Both the position numbers and the translations under genes were made by a program. Below are positions 9,905-19,353 of a stretch of DNA of 64,000 bases, piece after piece. The notes beneath the pieces were generated by a model. That model was not told where the DNA came from. It was given only the letters and a program-made list of their open reading frames with translations, and made no database searches. Origin of the DNA: DATMER01 sp040349255 (GTDB taxonomy: Bacteria; Acidobacteriota; Thermoanaerobaculia; Multivoradales; UBA5704); contig JBEQUE010000082.1 in NCBI GenBank assembly GCA_040349255.1, positions 19,691 to 83,690 of the forward strand, given 5' to 3'. Positions within the stretch are counted from its first letter, which is position 1; each line of letters begins with the position of its first letter.

Positions 9905-11089
9905 ATGTCCGACCGCGTGACCGTGACGACCAGCAAGTCCTGGTTCTCCCGCATCATCGAGTCGATCAAGAGCGTGCTGGTGGGCCTGATCCTCTTCGTC
10001 GCCGCGTTCCCCATCCTCTTCTGGAACGAAGGCCGGGCGGTGAAGACCGCGCGCAGCCTGGAGGAGGGGTCCGGCGCCGTGGTGTCGGTCGCCGCCGACT
10101 CCGTGAACCCGGCGAACGAGGGCAAGCTCGTCCACGTCTCCGGCCCGGTCTCGACCGACGGCCCGGTGGCCGACGACGAGCTCGGCGTCCAGGCGGACGG
10201 CATCAAGCTCCTGCGCAACGTCGAGATGTACCAGTGGGTCGAGGAGGAGAAGTCCGAGACCCGCAAGAAGCTCGGCGGCGGCGAGGAGACCGTCACCACC
10301 TACACCTACTCGAAGGAGTGGAAGGGCGAGCCGGTGAATTCCTCGTCGTTCCACGAGTCGTCCGGCCACGAGAACCCCGGCGCGTTCCCGATCGACTCGG
10401 TGACGTTCACCGCGGACCCGGTCCGGGCCGGCGCCTTCACGCTGTCCGAGGAGCAGCTCGGGCATCTCAACGACGCCAAGGACCTTCCGCTGGCCGACAA
10501 CGCGCAGGTGACGCTGCCGGCGTCGCTCCAGGGCGCCCGCGTCGCCAAGGGCGTGATCTACGCCGGGGCCGACCCGGGCTCGCCGCAGCTCGGCGACGTG
10601 CGGGTCTCCTTCCAGGAGGTCGCGCCCTCGACGGTCAGCCTCGTCGGCGTCCAGACCGGCCAGAGCTTCGCGCCCTACCAGGCCGAGGCCGGCGACACCG
10701 TCCTCCTGGTCGACGAGGGGACCCACACCGCGCAGGAGATGTTCAAGTCGGCCCAGGACGCCAACAAGGTGCTGACCTGGATCCTCCGCGGCGGCGGCTT
10801 CCTGGCCATGTTCCTCGGCCTGGTCCTGGTCTTCCGCCCGATCTCCGTGCTGGGCGACGTGGTGCCGCTCTTCGGCAGCCTGCTCGGCGTCGGGATCGGC
10901 CTGTTCGCGTTCCTGACCTCGGCGTTCCTGTCGCTGGTCACGATCGCCATCGCCTGGATCACGGTCCGGCCGCTCCTCGGGGTCACGCTCCTGGTGCTCG
11001 CCGGCGCCGCCGGGTACTGGCTGATCAAGGCGAGCCGCAGGAAGAAGGCGCAGGCGGCGGCCGCCGGAGGGTCTTCGATGGCGGCGTAA
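9905..11089 (+). CDS. TMEM43 (LUMA)-family membrane protein
   Basis: 394 residues from ATG 9905 (AGTCCGACC start MSDRVTV), preferred over the in-frame ATG 24 bp earlier because GGAG lies 6 nt upstream. An N-terminal membrane helix (about 20-40, ILFVAAFPILFWNEG) carries the FWNEGRAVKTARSL motif typical of the family; then a large extracytoplasmic domain and three to four closely spaced C-terminal helices (FLAMFLGLVLVF onward). The bacterial members have no established function; the eukaryotic relative sits in the inner nuclear membrane. Codon use matches neighbours. The next gene starts 25 bp downstream, so the two may be co-transcribed. Confidence 0.8.
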   Translation: MSDRVTVTTSKSWFSRIIESIKSVLVGLILFVAAFPILFWNEGRAVKTARSLEEGSGAVVSVAADSVNPANEGKLVHVSGPVSTDGPVADDELGVQADGIKLLRNVEMYQWVEEEKSETRKKLGGGEETVTTYTYSKEWKGEPVNSSSFHESSGHENPGAFPIDSVTFTADPVRAGAFTLSEEQLGHLNDAKDLPLADNAQVTLPASLQGARVAKGVIYAGADPGSPQLGDVRVSFQEVAPSTVSLVGVQTGQSFAPYQAEAGDTVLLVDEGTHTAQEMFKSAQDANKVLTWILRGGGFLAMFLGLVLVFRPISVLGDVVPLFGSLLGVGIGLFAFLTSAFLSLVTIAIAWITVRPLLGVTLLVLAGAAGYWLIKASRRKKAQAAAAGGSSMAA

Positions 11090-11113
11090 AGCAGGCGTGA
11101 TATCGTTGGCGTC

Positions 11114-12358
11114 ATGCCGACGACCAAGCCCGCTCTCCGCCTCACCCGCGACCAGGTCCGCCGGGTCTGCGTCGCCGCCCAGGGTCTCTCTCAGCCCGCC
11201 CGGTCTCCTGTCGAAGCCTTGCAGGAGACCGGGTTCGTCCGCACGCTCGGCGGCGTGGACGTCTACATCGCGGTCCGGGCCCGGGTCCCGGGCCTCCGGC
11301 GCGACGACCTGGACGGCGTCGTCGCCGAGCACCGGGCCCAGGTGATTCCGGCGGCGCGCGGCTGCATGTACCTCGTGGCGCGCCGGGACGTGCCGATCTC
11401 GCTCCGCGTCGCCGCCCTGCTCTCCCGCGCCCGCGACGAGCGCGACCAGGAGAAGGCCGGCATCCGGCCCGGCGAGACCGAGGAGGTCGCCAAGGCCGCC
11501 CTCGAAACCCTGCGCGCGAAAGGGCCGCTGACGACCGACGGCCTGCGCAAGGCCCTCCCGGCCGGCACCGTCCGCAGCCTGGGCGAACAGGGCAAGAAGG
11601 TCGGCGTCTCCTCGCCGCTGCCCGGCGCGCTCCGCAAGCTCGAGTTCGACGGCCTGGTCGAGCGGACGCTGGAGAACCGCCGGCTCGACAGCGAGCGCTA
11701 CCTCTGGCGCGCCGCCGCGGCCAGCCCGTTCGATGGCGTGAGCCTGCCGGACGATCCCATCGATCTCTATGCCGGCATGGCGCGGATCTTCTTCCACGCC
11801 GCGGGTCTCGCCACACTCAAGGACTTCGCGGGCTGGATCGGGATCGCGCAGCGCGACGCCAAGGCGGCCCTGGAACGGCTGGGCTTCCTGCCGGTCGAGG
11901 TCGAGGGCAACGCCGACGTCCACTATCTTCCCGAAGACCGGCGCAACCTTCTCGACGAGGCGGCCGACGCCGTGGCTCTGTTGTCTTTCGAGGACAACCT
12001 GATCCACCTCCACGGCGGACCCGCCTTCCTGGTGGACGAGGAGCACCACGGCGCGCAGGTGCCCTCCTGGGGCATGGGCCGGCCGAGCACGCTCGGCGAG
12101 GCGAAGCACCTGACGCTGCGTTCGTTCGTGGCGGACGGGAAGATCGCCGGCTTCTGGGAGTACGACCCGGACGCCCGGGCGATCGTCGTCCGGCCGTTCG
12201 GCCCCCTGTCGAAGGCGACGCGGGCGAGAGTGGACGAGGCTGCGGCGGACCTCGGCCGGTTCCTGACCGAGGATCTCGGCCATGGACGGAGCTTCTCGCT
12301 GGATACGGACGAGGAGCTGCGGAAGCGGACGGCGAAGGTGAGAGAGGCCGGCGCGTAG
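11114..12358 (+). CDS. Winged-helix DNA-binding protein, AlkZ/YcaQ glycosylase superfamily
   Basis: 414 residues resembling the HTH_42/AlkZ superfamily: an N-terminal AAQGL motif (about 23-27), winged-helix modules, the TLKDFAGWIGI segment in the middle that aligns with the family's TxxDF-W pattern, and a C-terminal segment with the WEYDPDA turn. AlkZ and YcaQ excise bulky or crosslinked bases from DNA, but many relatives lack a demonstrated activity; the catalytic QxQ-type motif was not confidently located, so glycosylase activity is uncertain. The last three codons of the gene form one arm of a perfect hairpin with the TAG stop in its loop. Confidence 0.7.
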   Translation: MPTTKPALRLTRDQVRRVCVAAQGLSQPARSPVEALQETGFVRTLGGVDVYIAVRARVPGLRRDDLDGVVAEHRAQVIPAARGCMYLVARRDVPISLRVAALLSRARDERDQEKAGIRPGETEEVAKAALETLRAKGPLTTDGLRKALPAGTVRSLGEQGKKVGVSSPLPGALRKLEFDGLVERTLENRRLDSERYLWRAAAASPFDGVSLPDDPIDLYAGMARIFFHAAGLATLKDFAGWIGIAQRDAKAALERLGFLPVEVEGNADVHYLPEDRRNLLDEAADAVALLSFEDNLIHLHGGPAFLVDEEHHGAQVPSWGMGRPSTLGEAKHLTLRSFVADGKIAGFWEYDPDARAIVVRPFGPLSKATRARVDEAAADLGRFLTEDLGHGRSFSLDTDEELRKRTAKVREAGA

Positions 12359-12370
12359 CGCGCCGGCCTC
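12344..12370. terminator. Bidirectional terminator hairpin with the TAG stop codon as loop
   Basis: Stem GAGGCCGGCGCG (12344-12355) pairs perfectly with CGCGCCGGCCTC (12359-12370); the three-base loop is the stop codon of the AlkZ-like gene. It sits between two convergent genes (ends 12358 and 12382), so it can serve both. No T-run on either side. Confidence 0.65.
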
Positions 12371-12381
12371 CGGTCAGCAGC

Positions 12382-15087
12382 TCAGAAGCTCAGAATGGCC
12401 GAGACCGCGAACGAGCGCGGGTCGGAGTACTCGGTCGGCGTCCCGAACTTCGGGTTGTTCGGCGCCGTGGCGCGGCCGACGATCAGCCGGTCGTCGACGT
12501 TCAGGGCCGCCTGCTCGTCGAAGACGTTGAGGATCCGGCCTTCCAGCTCGAGGCCGAGGATCCCGAAGTCGAACGCATGGGAGACCAGCAGATCGAGGTT
12601 CGAGAAGCCCTCCATGCGCCGCGAGCCGGCCTTCTCCAGGTAGCGGACGTGCGACGAGCTCGAGACGTTCGCATCGGGCAGGCCGCGGGCCTCCCAGGCG
12701 CCGCCGCTCTGGTAGCGGAAGTAGCCTCCGACCCGGCCGTGCTCCCAGGGGGAGACCGTGGCGAAGATCTTGAGGATGTGGGTGCGGTCGCCGCGCAGCA
12801 GGCCGTCGCGGTTGTCGGTGATCAGCACGCCCGGGCCGTCCTGGAGGAGGGAGGAGTTGTAGAACAGCGACTCGTTGTAGTCGATGTCCCAGTTGCCCTT
12901 GAGCCGGCTCCAGGTGTAGCTGGCGTTGACCGTGAGGTGCAGGAAGCTGTCGTTGACCGGCAGCCGGTTGACCAGCAGGGTGGCGGCGGTGTACTCGCGG
13001 TAGGCGTCCGGGAGCTGGGAGACGTGGAAGGGGCCGTTGCCGAGGCCGTCGGCGCTCACGTCCTCCATGATGTCGCCCACCTCGCGGTAGATGCCGAAGA
13101 TCTCCGCGGACCAGGTGCGGGTCAGCGGCCGGGCATAGCCCGCCACGTACTCGTCCGTGTACTGCGGGTCGAGGCCGGCATCGATCGTCTTGCTCTGCGT
13201 GTTGGCCGCCGGGACGTCGCTGATCAGCTTGCCGGTGGCGTCGATGGTGGCGCGGGTGGTGAAGATGCGGGTGGGCGAGGCGGCGCGGACGATCGACTTG
13301 TTCTCGGTGTTGTTGTAGCGGCCGATGAAGGCGTAGAGCTTGTCGCCCCGGTTCACGTCGGGCACGAAGGAGATGCCCAGGCGGGGCTGGATCTGCTGGT
13401 CCCAGTCGAAGGTCAGGATCTTCTTCTTGGTCTTGGTGCCCGGCGTGCTGCCCAGGCCCTCGCCGAAGTAGACGTCCTTGTTGAGCAGGACGCCGGCGGT
13501 CACGGTGGTGCGCTCGCCGAAGGTCACCTCGTCCTGGAGGAAGACGCCGTAGGCCTCGCCGCGGCCCGTGTGGGGCGGCTGCTGCGAGACGTAGCTCGCG
13601 GTGAACAGCTTGGTGGTCGGGTTCCAGGTGAGGTTGCCCCAGCCGTTGGCCTGGCGCTCCAGGCGCTCGGAGCTCTCGTCGTAGCTCAGGCCCACGCGCA
13701 GGTCGTGGTCGGCGCCCCACCAGCCCTGGAGGGTCTGGAAGACGGCGCGCGCCTCGTCGCGCGTGAAGTCCTGGTTGTTGACCGCGAGGTCGTTACCGCC
13801 CACGATCTGGCCGATGGCGTTGGCGCCGCCCACGATGCGGTCGGCGGTGGTGGTGAAGCGGCCCATCAGCTCGGGATGGGCGGGGTCGAACGCCGGCCGG
13901 TAGCCCAGGGAGCTGATCGGGTCGATCGAGTTCTCTTCCTTGTTGTGGTTGTACTTGGCCTCGACGAAGCTGTTCTGGGTGAGGACCCAGGTCCAGCCCA
14001 GCGTGCCCAGGAGATAGTCGGTGCTGTTGTCGGTGGCGACCCCGGGGTGGACGTTCGAGTCGACGTTGTAGTTGTCGATCGTGGTGTCGCGCGAGCGCAG
14101 CGCGGCGAAGACGCTATGGGCCGAGGCCGGGTTCGAGGTCAGCTTGAGGAAGTACTCGTCGGTCTTCAGCCGGCGGTCCGGCACGGAGCCGAGGTTGTTG
14201 ACCCGGTCCGTGGTGGTCTCGGACGGGAAGCTCGCGGAGCCGTAGTACCAGAGGCGGTCGTGGACGATCGGCCCGCCGAGGGAGCCGGCGACGCTGTCCT
14301 TGTCGATCTTGCTCCGGATGGTCGTGTCCTTGGAGTCGCTGACGAAGTCCGCCGGCTGGTACTCCATACGCACGCGGCCGTTCAGGTCGTTGGTGCCCGA
14401 CTTGGTCACGGCGTTGACCACCATGCCGCCGGTGCGGCCGAACTCGGCGGTGACGCCGCCGCGCTTGATGTTGACCTCGTCGATGTCCAGCTCGGTGATG
14501 TTCGGCAGGACGTCGCCGTAGTGCGGGTTGGTGATGTTGATGCCGTCGACCAGGAAGGTGTTGTCCATGCGGGCGCCGCCAGCGTTCGGGGCCAGGCGGT
14601 TGTTCTCGCCGACGCCGGGCGCGAGTTGGAACAGACCCTTGTAGGTGCGGGGGATCGGCAGGTCCTCGATGGCCTCCTGCGTGAAGTTGACCTGTACCTC
14701 GGTGGAGCGGGTGTCGATCACCGGCGCCACGGCGTTGACGGTGATCTCCTCGGACACCGCGGCGGCTCCGAGATCGAGATTGACCTGGGTGTCGCGGCCC
14801 ACCGCCACGATGACGGCGCGCTCGGCGGTGCCCATGCCGGAGAGCTCGGCGGTGACCTGGTACTCGCCCGGGGGCAGGCGCTCGAAGTCGTAGGCGCCGT
14901 TATCCCGGCTGACCTCCACGGAGCCGGTGGGCAGCATCGGGCCCTTGATGGTGACGGTGGCGCCGGGCAGGGGCTGGCCTTCCGAGTCGCGCACGACGCC
15001 GGACACCGAGCCCGTCTGCTGCGCGAAGGCCGCGCCGGCCAGCAGGAGCAGCACGAGCCAGAAGATGGGGCTGAGCCTCATACGCAT
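12382..15087 (-). CDS. TonB-dependent receptor with carboxypeptidase-regulatory-like N-terminal domain
   Basis: 901 residues. Signal peptide at about 1-22 (ends AFAQ), a carboxypeptidase-regulatory (beta-sandwich) domain at about 25-110 (SVSGVVRDSEGQPLPGA), a plug domain (about 120-235, including the DGINITNPHYGD and GGMVVNAVTKSGTN stretches) and a long C-terminal beta-barrel ending in phenylalanine (SAILSF), the outer-membrane targeting signature. This architecture is typical of the many oligosaccharide or peptide receptors in Acidobacteriota. Substrate unknown; no glycosidase or transporter cluster is adjacent. The double start (MRMR) leaves a two-codon uncertainty; AGGAGAGGAG lies upstream. 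Confidence 0.93.
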   Translation of the reverse strand: MRMRLSPIFWLVLLLLAGAAFAQQTGSVSGVVRDSEGQPLPGATVTIKGPMLPTGSVEVSRDNGAYDFERLPPGEYQVTAELSGMGTAERAVIVAVGRDTQVNLDLGAAAVSEEITVNAVAPVIDTRSTEVQVNFTQEAIEDLPIPRTYKGLFQLAPGVGENNRLAPNAGGARMDNTFLVDGINITNPHYGDVLPNITELDIDEVNIKRGGVTAEFGRTGGMVVNAVTKSGTNDLNGRVRMEYQPADFVSDSKDTTIRSKIDKDSVAGSLGGPIVHDRLWYYGSASFPSETTTDRVNNLGSVPDRRLKTDEYFLKLTSNPASAHSVFAALRSRDTTIDNYNVDSNVHPGVATDNSTDYLLGTLGWTWVLTQNSFVEAKYNHNKEENSIDPISSLGYRPAFDPAHPELMGRFTTTADRIVGGANAIGQIVGGNDLAVNNQDFTRDEARAVFQTLQGWWGADHDLRVGLSYDESSERLERQANGWGNLTWNPTTKLFTASYVSQQPPHTGRGEAYGVFLQDEVTFGERTTVTAGVLLNKDVYFGEGLGSTPGTKTKKKILTFDWDQQIQPRLGISFVPDVNRGDKLYAFIGRYNNTENKSIVRAASPTRIFTTRATIDATGKLISDVPAANTQSKTIDAGLDPQYTDEYVAGYARPLTRTWSAEIFGIYREVGDIMEDVSADGLGNGPFHVSQLPDAYREYTAATLLVNRLPVNDSFLHLTVNASYTWSRLKGNWDIDYNESLFYNSSLLQDGPGVLITDNRDGLLRGDRTHILKIFATVSPWEHGRVGGYFRYQSGGAWEARGLPDANVSSSSHVRYLEKAGSRRMEGFSNLDLLVSHAFDFGILGLELEGRILNVFDEQAALNVDDRLIVGRATAPNNPKFGTPTEYSDPRSFAVSAILSF

Positions 15088-15181
15088 GACGAATCTCCTC
15101 TCCTGAAAGGAACACTGGAAAGATTGAGATTCGAGAATACCACGGGCTGTAACACCCCCGTAACCGCGGGACCGGGGCCGG

Positions 15182-15982
15182 TCAGGGCCGCACGATCTCG
15201 AGCAGCTCGATGTCGAAGACCAGCATCCCCTCGGGCTTGTCGGGCAGCCCGCGATAGGCGAGCTTCTTGGGGATCCAGAAGCGCCGCGTCTCGCCCTCGG
15301 TCATGAGCTGCAACCCTTCGGTCCAGCCGGGAATGACCTTCTGCAGCTCGAAGAAGGCCGGAGCTCCCTTGGCGATCGAGGAGTCGAACATCTTCCCGTC
15401 CGTAGTCCAGCCGGTGTAGTGGACGCGGACGGCGCCGTTTTTCGACACATGGCGGTCGCCGGTGCCCGGGGTCAGGACCTTCCAGGCGAGGCCCGACTCC
15501 GAGGTCTGGGCGTCGGCGGGCGGCGCGGCCACGTCCGGCGGCGCCGGAGGGACGCGCAGGATGTCGAGCAGCTCGACATCGAAGACCAGCATGCCCTGGG
15601 GCCTGTCGGGCCTGCCCTCGTAGGCCAGCTTCGCGGGGATCCAGAAGCGCCGCTTCTCGCCCTTGACCATGAGCTGGACGCCTTCGGTCCAGCCCGCAAT
15701 GACCCGGTCGAGGCCGAAGACGATCGGCTTGCCGCGCTCGACCGAGGAGTCGAACATCTTCCCGTCCGTGGTCCAGCCCGAGTAGTGGACCTTCACCTTG
15801 TCGGCGGGCGTCGGGTGGTCGGTGCCCGTGCCGGGCGCGAGGACCTTGGAGGCCAGGCCGGACGCGGTGACCTGGGCGTCGGCCGGCGGCGCGGCCACGT
15901 CCGGCGGCACCGCGGGAGTCGTCTGGGCGGAGACGGAGAGAGGCAGGAGAGCGAGCAGGGCTGCGATGGAGAGCGTCTTCAT
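15182..15982 (-). CDS. Exported tandem FKBP-type peptidyl-prolyl isomerase
   Basis: 266 residues: signal peptide (1-18, MKTLSIAALLALL...SAQ) followed by two FKBP domains of about 115 residues each, joined by a duplicated PPDVAAPPADAQ linker. Both repeats contain VHYxGWTTDGKMFDSS, the VIxGWTEGxQLM helix, the RRFWIPxKLAYxG loop and the GMLVFDxELL strand, so both sites may be active. The two halves are very similar, indicating recent internal duplication. It should assist folding in the periplasm. Last gene of a run with 11 bp to the preceding gene. The start was set at the ATG that opens the signal peptide; an in-frame extension of 48 codons upstream overlaps the neighbour and looks non-coding. 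Confidence 0.9.
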   Translation of the reverse strand: MKTLSIAALLALLPLSVSAQTTPAVPPDVAAPPADAQVTASGLASKVLAPGTGTDHPTPADKVKVHYSGWTTDGKMFDSSVERGKPIVFGLDRVIAGWTEGVQLMVKGEKRRFWIPAKLAYEGRPDRPQGMLVFDVELLDILRVPPAPPDVAAPPADAQTSESGLAWKVLTPGTGDRHVSKNGAVRVHYTGWTTDGKMFDSSIAKGAPAFFELQKVIPGWTEGLQLMTEGETRRFWIPKKLAYRGLPDKPEGMLVFDIELLEIVRP

Positions 15983-15993
15983 GGCGCCGTACG

Positions 15994-16656
15994 CTAGCGC
16001 GCCCGCCGAGCCCGTGCAAGATAGACCGCGTGCCGCGGCCCGCCCTTGCCAGGCTTGCGGCGCTCGACTTCGAACCCCGCCGAGCGCAGGCGCTTCTCGA
16101 AGGCGGCGTCGGGATCCTCGGACCACACCGCGAAGACGCCGCCGGGGGTCAGGGCCTCGCGGGTCCGGCGCAGCGCCTCCCGGCCGTAGAACGGATCGCC
16201 TTCGGCTTTCGCGGCTTCGCGCGGTCCCTCGTAGAGATCGAGGATGATCGCGTCGAACCCGCCTCTCTCAATCACCAGGGCCACGTCCTCCATCGCGACC
16301 GAGGCCCGCGGGTCCTTCACGGCGTTGCCGGTCAGGCCGGCCAGGGGGCCGCGGCACCAGCGGACGACGATTTCGTTGATCTCGGCCACCACGACGCGGG
16401 CCGTTTTCGGCAGGCTGTCGAGGGCGGCCCGCAGCGTGAACCCCATGCCGAGACCTCCGATGAGCACTCTCGGCTTCTCCCTCCGGGCCACCTCGCGGCA
16501 GGCCATCTCGGCCACCGCGACCTCGGTCAGGTGGGCCATGCTGCTCATCAGGACCCGGCCGGCCACGGTGATGACCCAGTCGTCTCCCCGGCGGCGCAGC
16601 TCCAGCTTCCCCTCGTCGGTCTCGACCGAATCGAGAGTCTCCCAGGGTCGGGTCAC
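15994..16656 (-). CDS. Spermidine-synthase-like (PABS-fold) SAM-binding protein
   Basis: 220 residues with a Rossmann methyltransferase/aminopropyltransferase core: GGLGMG (67-72) is the SAM/dcSAM-binding loop, AEIN (91-94) the ribose-binding acid, and the ALVIERGGFDAIILDLYEGP region the substrate side. This is the short spermine/spermidine synthase-like type. Start is GTG 16656, which overlaps the TGA of the upstream gene (GTGA), so it is translationally coupled. A speA gene about 3.3 kb upstream in the same run makes a polyamine role attractive, but the short form often has other or unknown substrates. Confidence 0.75.
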   Translation of the reverse strand: MTRPWETLDSVETDEGKLELRRRGDDWVITVAGRVLMSSMAHLTEVAVAEMACREVARREKPRVLIGGLGMGFTLRAALDSLPKTARVVVAEINEIVVRWCRGPLAGLTGNAVKDPRASVAMEDVALVIERGGFDAIILDLYEGPREAAKAEGDPFYGREALRRTREALTPGGVFAVWSEDPDAAFEKRLRSAGFEVERRKPGKGGPRHAVYLARARRAR

Positions 16657-18251
16657 GGCCGGCCTCCGAGGCGGGCGCGCACCGATTCCGGAGCGGCCTG
16701 GAAGTTTTGGAGGGCTCCGGCGGCGTCTCCCTTCCGGCGCAGGAGAAGCCCGAGGCCGTACCAGGCATCGTCGAGGCCGGGGCTGAGCTCCACCGCCTTG
16801 CGCAGCTCGGCGATCGCCTCGTCGGTCTGGCCGAGATCGTCGAGCGCCATGGCCAGGGAGTGGTGGAGCTTGCCGTCGTTCGGACGGAGCGCGATCGCCC
16901 TGCGCAGCGACGGCAGCGCCTCGGCCGGCCGACCCCAGCGACGCAGGCTGTTGCCGCGGCTGGCGTGGATCTGCCACATGCCCGGCCGGATGGCGAACGC
17001 CTGCCGGAACTGCTCCAGGGACTCGGCCTGCCGGTTCTGCTCGGCCAGGATCTGCGCCAGGTTGAGGTGAGCCAGGTAGTTCCGTTCGGTCACGGTCGCC
17101 GCGTGCCGGAACAGGGCCTCGCTGTCCACCCAATGCCGGAGCTGGAGTCGGGTCCCCACCGCAAGCGCGAGGACGGCGGCAGCGACGGCCACCATCGAGG
17201 TCTTCCTCTCGGGCAGGCTCCAGGCGACGATCAGGAACAAGCCGATCGTCGGCAGGTAGGTGTAGCGGTCGGCCATGGCCTGGCCGCCGACCTGGACCAA
17301 GCCGATCACCGGCACCAGCGTCCCCAGGAACCAGAGCCAGCCGACCGTGGCCCAGGGCGCCCGCCGGACCGCGAGGAATGCGAGCGCCGTCAGCGCCGCC
17401 AGGAGGAGCGCGGCGAGCGCCACCTTCCAGGCGGAGAACGACAGCGCCATGGGATAGAAGACCGCGAGATCGTGTGGCGCGATCGTGATCCACAGATACC
17501 GGACATAGGAGAGGACGGCGTTGGAGATCCGATGCCAGACCGGGAACGCGTCGGTCGAGGCCAGGCTGTGGGACTGGGCAACCACGGTGACCACGGCCGA
17601 CGCGGCCGACAGGGCGAAGAGAGGAAGCTTCTCCTTGATGTGAATGCCCCTCTTCAGCGGCCAGACGTCCAGCAGCACGAGCACGAACGGCAGCGTCACC
17701 ACCATGGGCTTGGACATCAGGCCCAGCGCGAGGCAGAGCATCACCGTGAGATACCGCCCACGGGACGGACCCTGGACGTAGCGGTGCCAGGCGCCCATCG
17801 TGAGGATCCAGAAGAGGCCGGAGAGCACGTCCTTGCGCTCGGCCACCCAGGCGACCGACTCGACGTGCGTGGGGTGCAGGCCGAAGAGCGCCGCCACGAC
17901 CGCGCTCCGCCAGGTGGAGCCGGTCATCCGGCGCAGCACCTCGAAGAGGAGGACAGTGTTCGCGAGGTGCAGGAGCAGGCTCGTCAGGTGATGGCCGCGC
18001 GGGTTCATCCCGTAGAGCTGGCAGTCCAGCATGTGGGAGACGAGCGTCAGAGGATGCCAGTTGCTGGCGACGTTCGCGGCCAGCGCCCAGGTGAGACCGT
18101 TCGCGGTCAGGCCCGCCTGCACCTGCGGGTTGCGGGTGACGTAGAGAGGGTCGTCGAAGCGGACGAAGTCGTGGCCGGTGACCGGCAGGTACGCCACCAG
18201 GGTCACGAGGACCAGGAGGAGGCTGGTGTACAGAGGGAGGCGCTCCCTCAT
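16653..18251 (-). CDS. TMTC-like membrane glycosyltransferase with C-terminal TPRs
   Basis: 532 residues. About 10-12 predicted membrane helices (residues 8-375) with a GT-C-like acidic pair in the first loop (FDD at 32-34), the HPLT and HPTHVESVAWVAERKD segments and a SKPMVV motif, as in bacterial relatives of eukaryotic TMTC O-mannosyltransferases. Then tetratricopeptide repeats (about 395-520: EALFRHAATV, EALPSLRRAIAL, EAIAELRKAVEL). Probably a lipid-sugar-dependent transferase acting on exported proteins, with the TPRs choosing partners; acceptor unknown. It starts 10 bp after the sulfite oxidase stop and overlaps the next gene by 4 bp. Confidence 0.8.
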   Translation of the reverse strand: MRERLPLYTSLLLVLVTLVAYLPVTGHDFVRFDDPLYVTRNPQVQAGLTANGLTWALAANVASNWHPLTLVSHMLDCQLYGMNPRGHHLTSLLLHLANTVLLFEVLRRMTGSTWRSAVVAALFGLHPTHVESVAWVAERKDVLSGLFWILTMGAWHRYVQGPSRGRYLTVMLCLALGLMSKPMVVTLPFVLVLLDVWPLKRGIHIKEKLPLFALSAASAVVTVVAQSHSLASTDAFPVWHRISNAVLSYVRYLWITIAPHDLAVFYPMALSFSAWKVALAALLLAALTALAFLAVRRAPWATVGWLWFLGTLVPVIGLVQVGGQAMADRYTYLPTIGLFLIVAWSLPERKTSMVAVAAAVLALAVGTRLQLRHWVDSEALFRHAATVTERNYLAHLNLAQILAEQNRQAESLEQFRQAFAIRPGMWQIHASRGNSLRRWGRPAEALPSLRRAIALRPNDGKLHHSLAMALDDLGQTDEAIAELRKAVELSPGLDDAWYGLGLLLRRKGDAAGALQNFQAAPESVRARLGGRP

Positions 18252-18261
18252 CTCCGGCTCC

Positions 18262-19353
18262 CTACTGGCAGACGACCCGCACCCGGTGCCACGCGTTGTT
18301 CATGTAGCCCTTGAAGTTCCAGACCTGCGCCGGGTGCTCGGGCTGGGTCTGGGCCGCGGTGTCCCAGGCGCGGCAGACGATCTCATGCTCTCCGGCGGGC
18401 AGGTCGAGCTTCGCCTCCCAGAAGCGCCAGGCCCAGCGGGCGCGCTCAAAACCCAGCTCCGCCACGGTCCAGGTCCGGCCGCCATCTGCTGAGACTTCGG
18501 CTCGCGCGACCTCGCGCTCCCCGGCGAAGGCCATGCCGCGCACGGTCACCGTCCCGGCGGCCAGGGTCTCGCCCCCGACCGGCGACAGGATCAACGAATT
18601 GACGTTGAACGAGCCGAGCATCAGGCCCGTGTCCCAGTCCACGTTCGTGTGGTCGACGTTCTGCGGGAAGAGCCGGTAGGCCACAGCCTGGAAGTAGTTG
18701 TCCGAGGGCACTTCCTGGAGGGTGACCGCGCTCAGCCACTTCACGCTGCGCGCGCCGATGTAGCCCGGCACCACGACCCGCAGCGGCGCGCCGTGTACCG
18801 GCGGCAGCGCCTCGCCGTTCATCTCGTAGGCCAGGAGGACCTCCGAAGCCAGCGCCTTGTCGAGCGGGATCGAGCCGCCGAAGTTGAAGCGGTGACCGTG
18901 GCGCTCGGTCTCGTCCAGGCCGGCGAAGGCGACGTGCTTCGCCTCCGGCAGCGGCTCGACCGCGGCGAGGAGGTCGCGCAACGGCACCCCCTTCCACTCG
19001 GCCGTGCTCACCGCCTCGTTGCCCCAGCCGAGCTCGTTCGGGATCGGCCGGACCGCCATCATCTCCTCGCGCCGGTTGCCGGCGCACTGGAGCGTGGCCT
19101 TCACGGCCACCTTCGGCAGGCGCTGCAGCTCGTCGAGCGAGATCTTGAGCGGCTTGCGCACCAGGCCGTTGAACGCGAGGCGGTAGGACTCCCGGTCCAC
19201 GTGCGGCACGTCGCCGTGGTTGCGCACGAAGAAGGACGCGTTCGGGGTGAGGAAGCTCTGCCGCAGCTGCTCCGGCGGCGGCCCGGCGTTCAGGGGCCGC
19301 TCCTGGCGCACCAGGATGTCCGGGTGCTTTCCGAAGTTACCGAAGGGGCTCAT
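18262..19353 (-). CDS. Sulfite oxidase-family molybdopterin protein
   Basis: 363 residues with the oxidoreductase molybdopterin domain (about 35-215) followed by the Mo-co dimerisation domain (about 240-360). The molybdenum-ligating cysteine is C90 in LQCAGNRR; HGAPLRVVVPGYIGARSVKWL is the conserved segment around the cofactor pocket. No haem domain and no signal peptide are visible, so it is probably cytosolic and uses another acceptor. The start ATG overlaps the stop of cysteine dioxygenase (ATGA), which strongly suggests that it oxidises the sulfite released from cysteine sulfinate to sulfate. The missing step between them (sulfinate transamination) must be supplied elsewhere. Confidence 0.9.
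   Translation of the reverse strand: MSPFGNFGKHPDILVRQERPLNAGPPPEQLRQSFLTPNASFFVRNHGDVPHVDRESYRLAFNGLVRKPLKISLDELQRLPKVAVKATLQCAGNRREEMMAVRPIPNELGWGNEAVSTAEWKGVPLRDLLAAVEPLPEAKHVAFAGLDETERHGHRFNFGGSIPLDKALASEVLLAYEMNGEALPPVHGAPLRVVVPGYIGARSVKWLSAVTLQEVPSDNYFQAVAYRLFPQNVDHTNVDWDTGLMLGSFNVNSLILSPVGGETLAAGTVTVRGMAFAGEREVARAEVSADGGRTWTVAELGFERARWAWRFWEAKLDLPAGEHEIVCRAWDTAAQTQPEHPAQVWNFKGYMNNAWHRVRVVCQ

Noticed and set aside
8501..12283. Very long minus-strand open frame antisense to several plus genes
   Set aside because: High-GC shadow: it spans real genes on both strands, with no domain and proline/arginine-rich composition.
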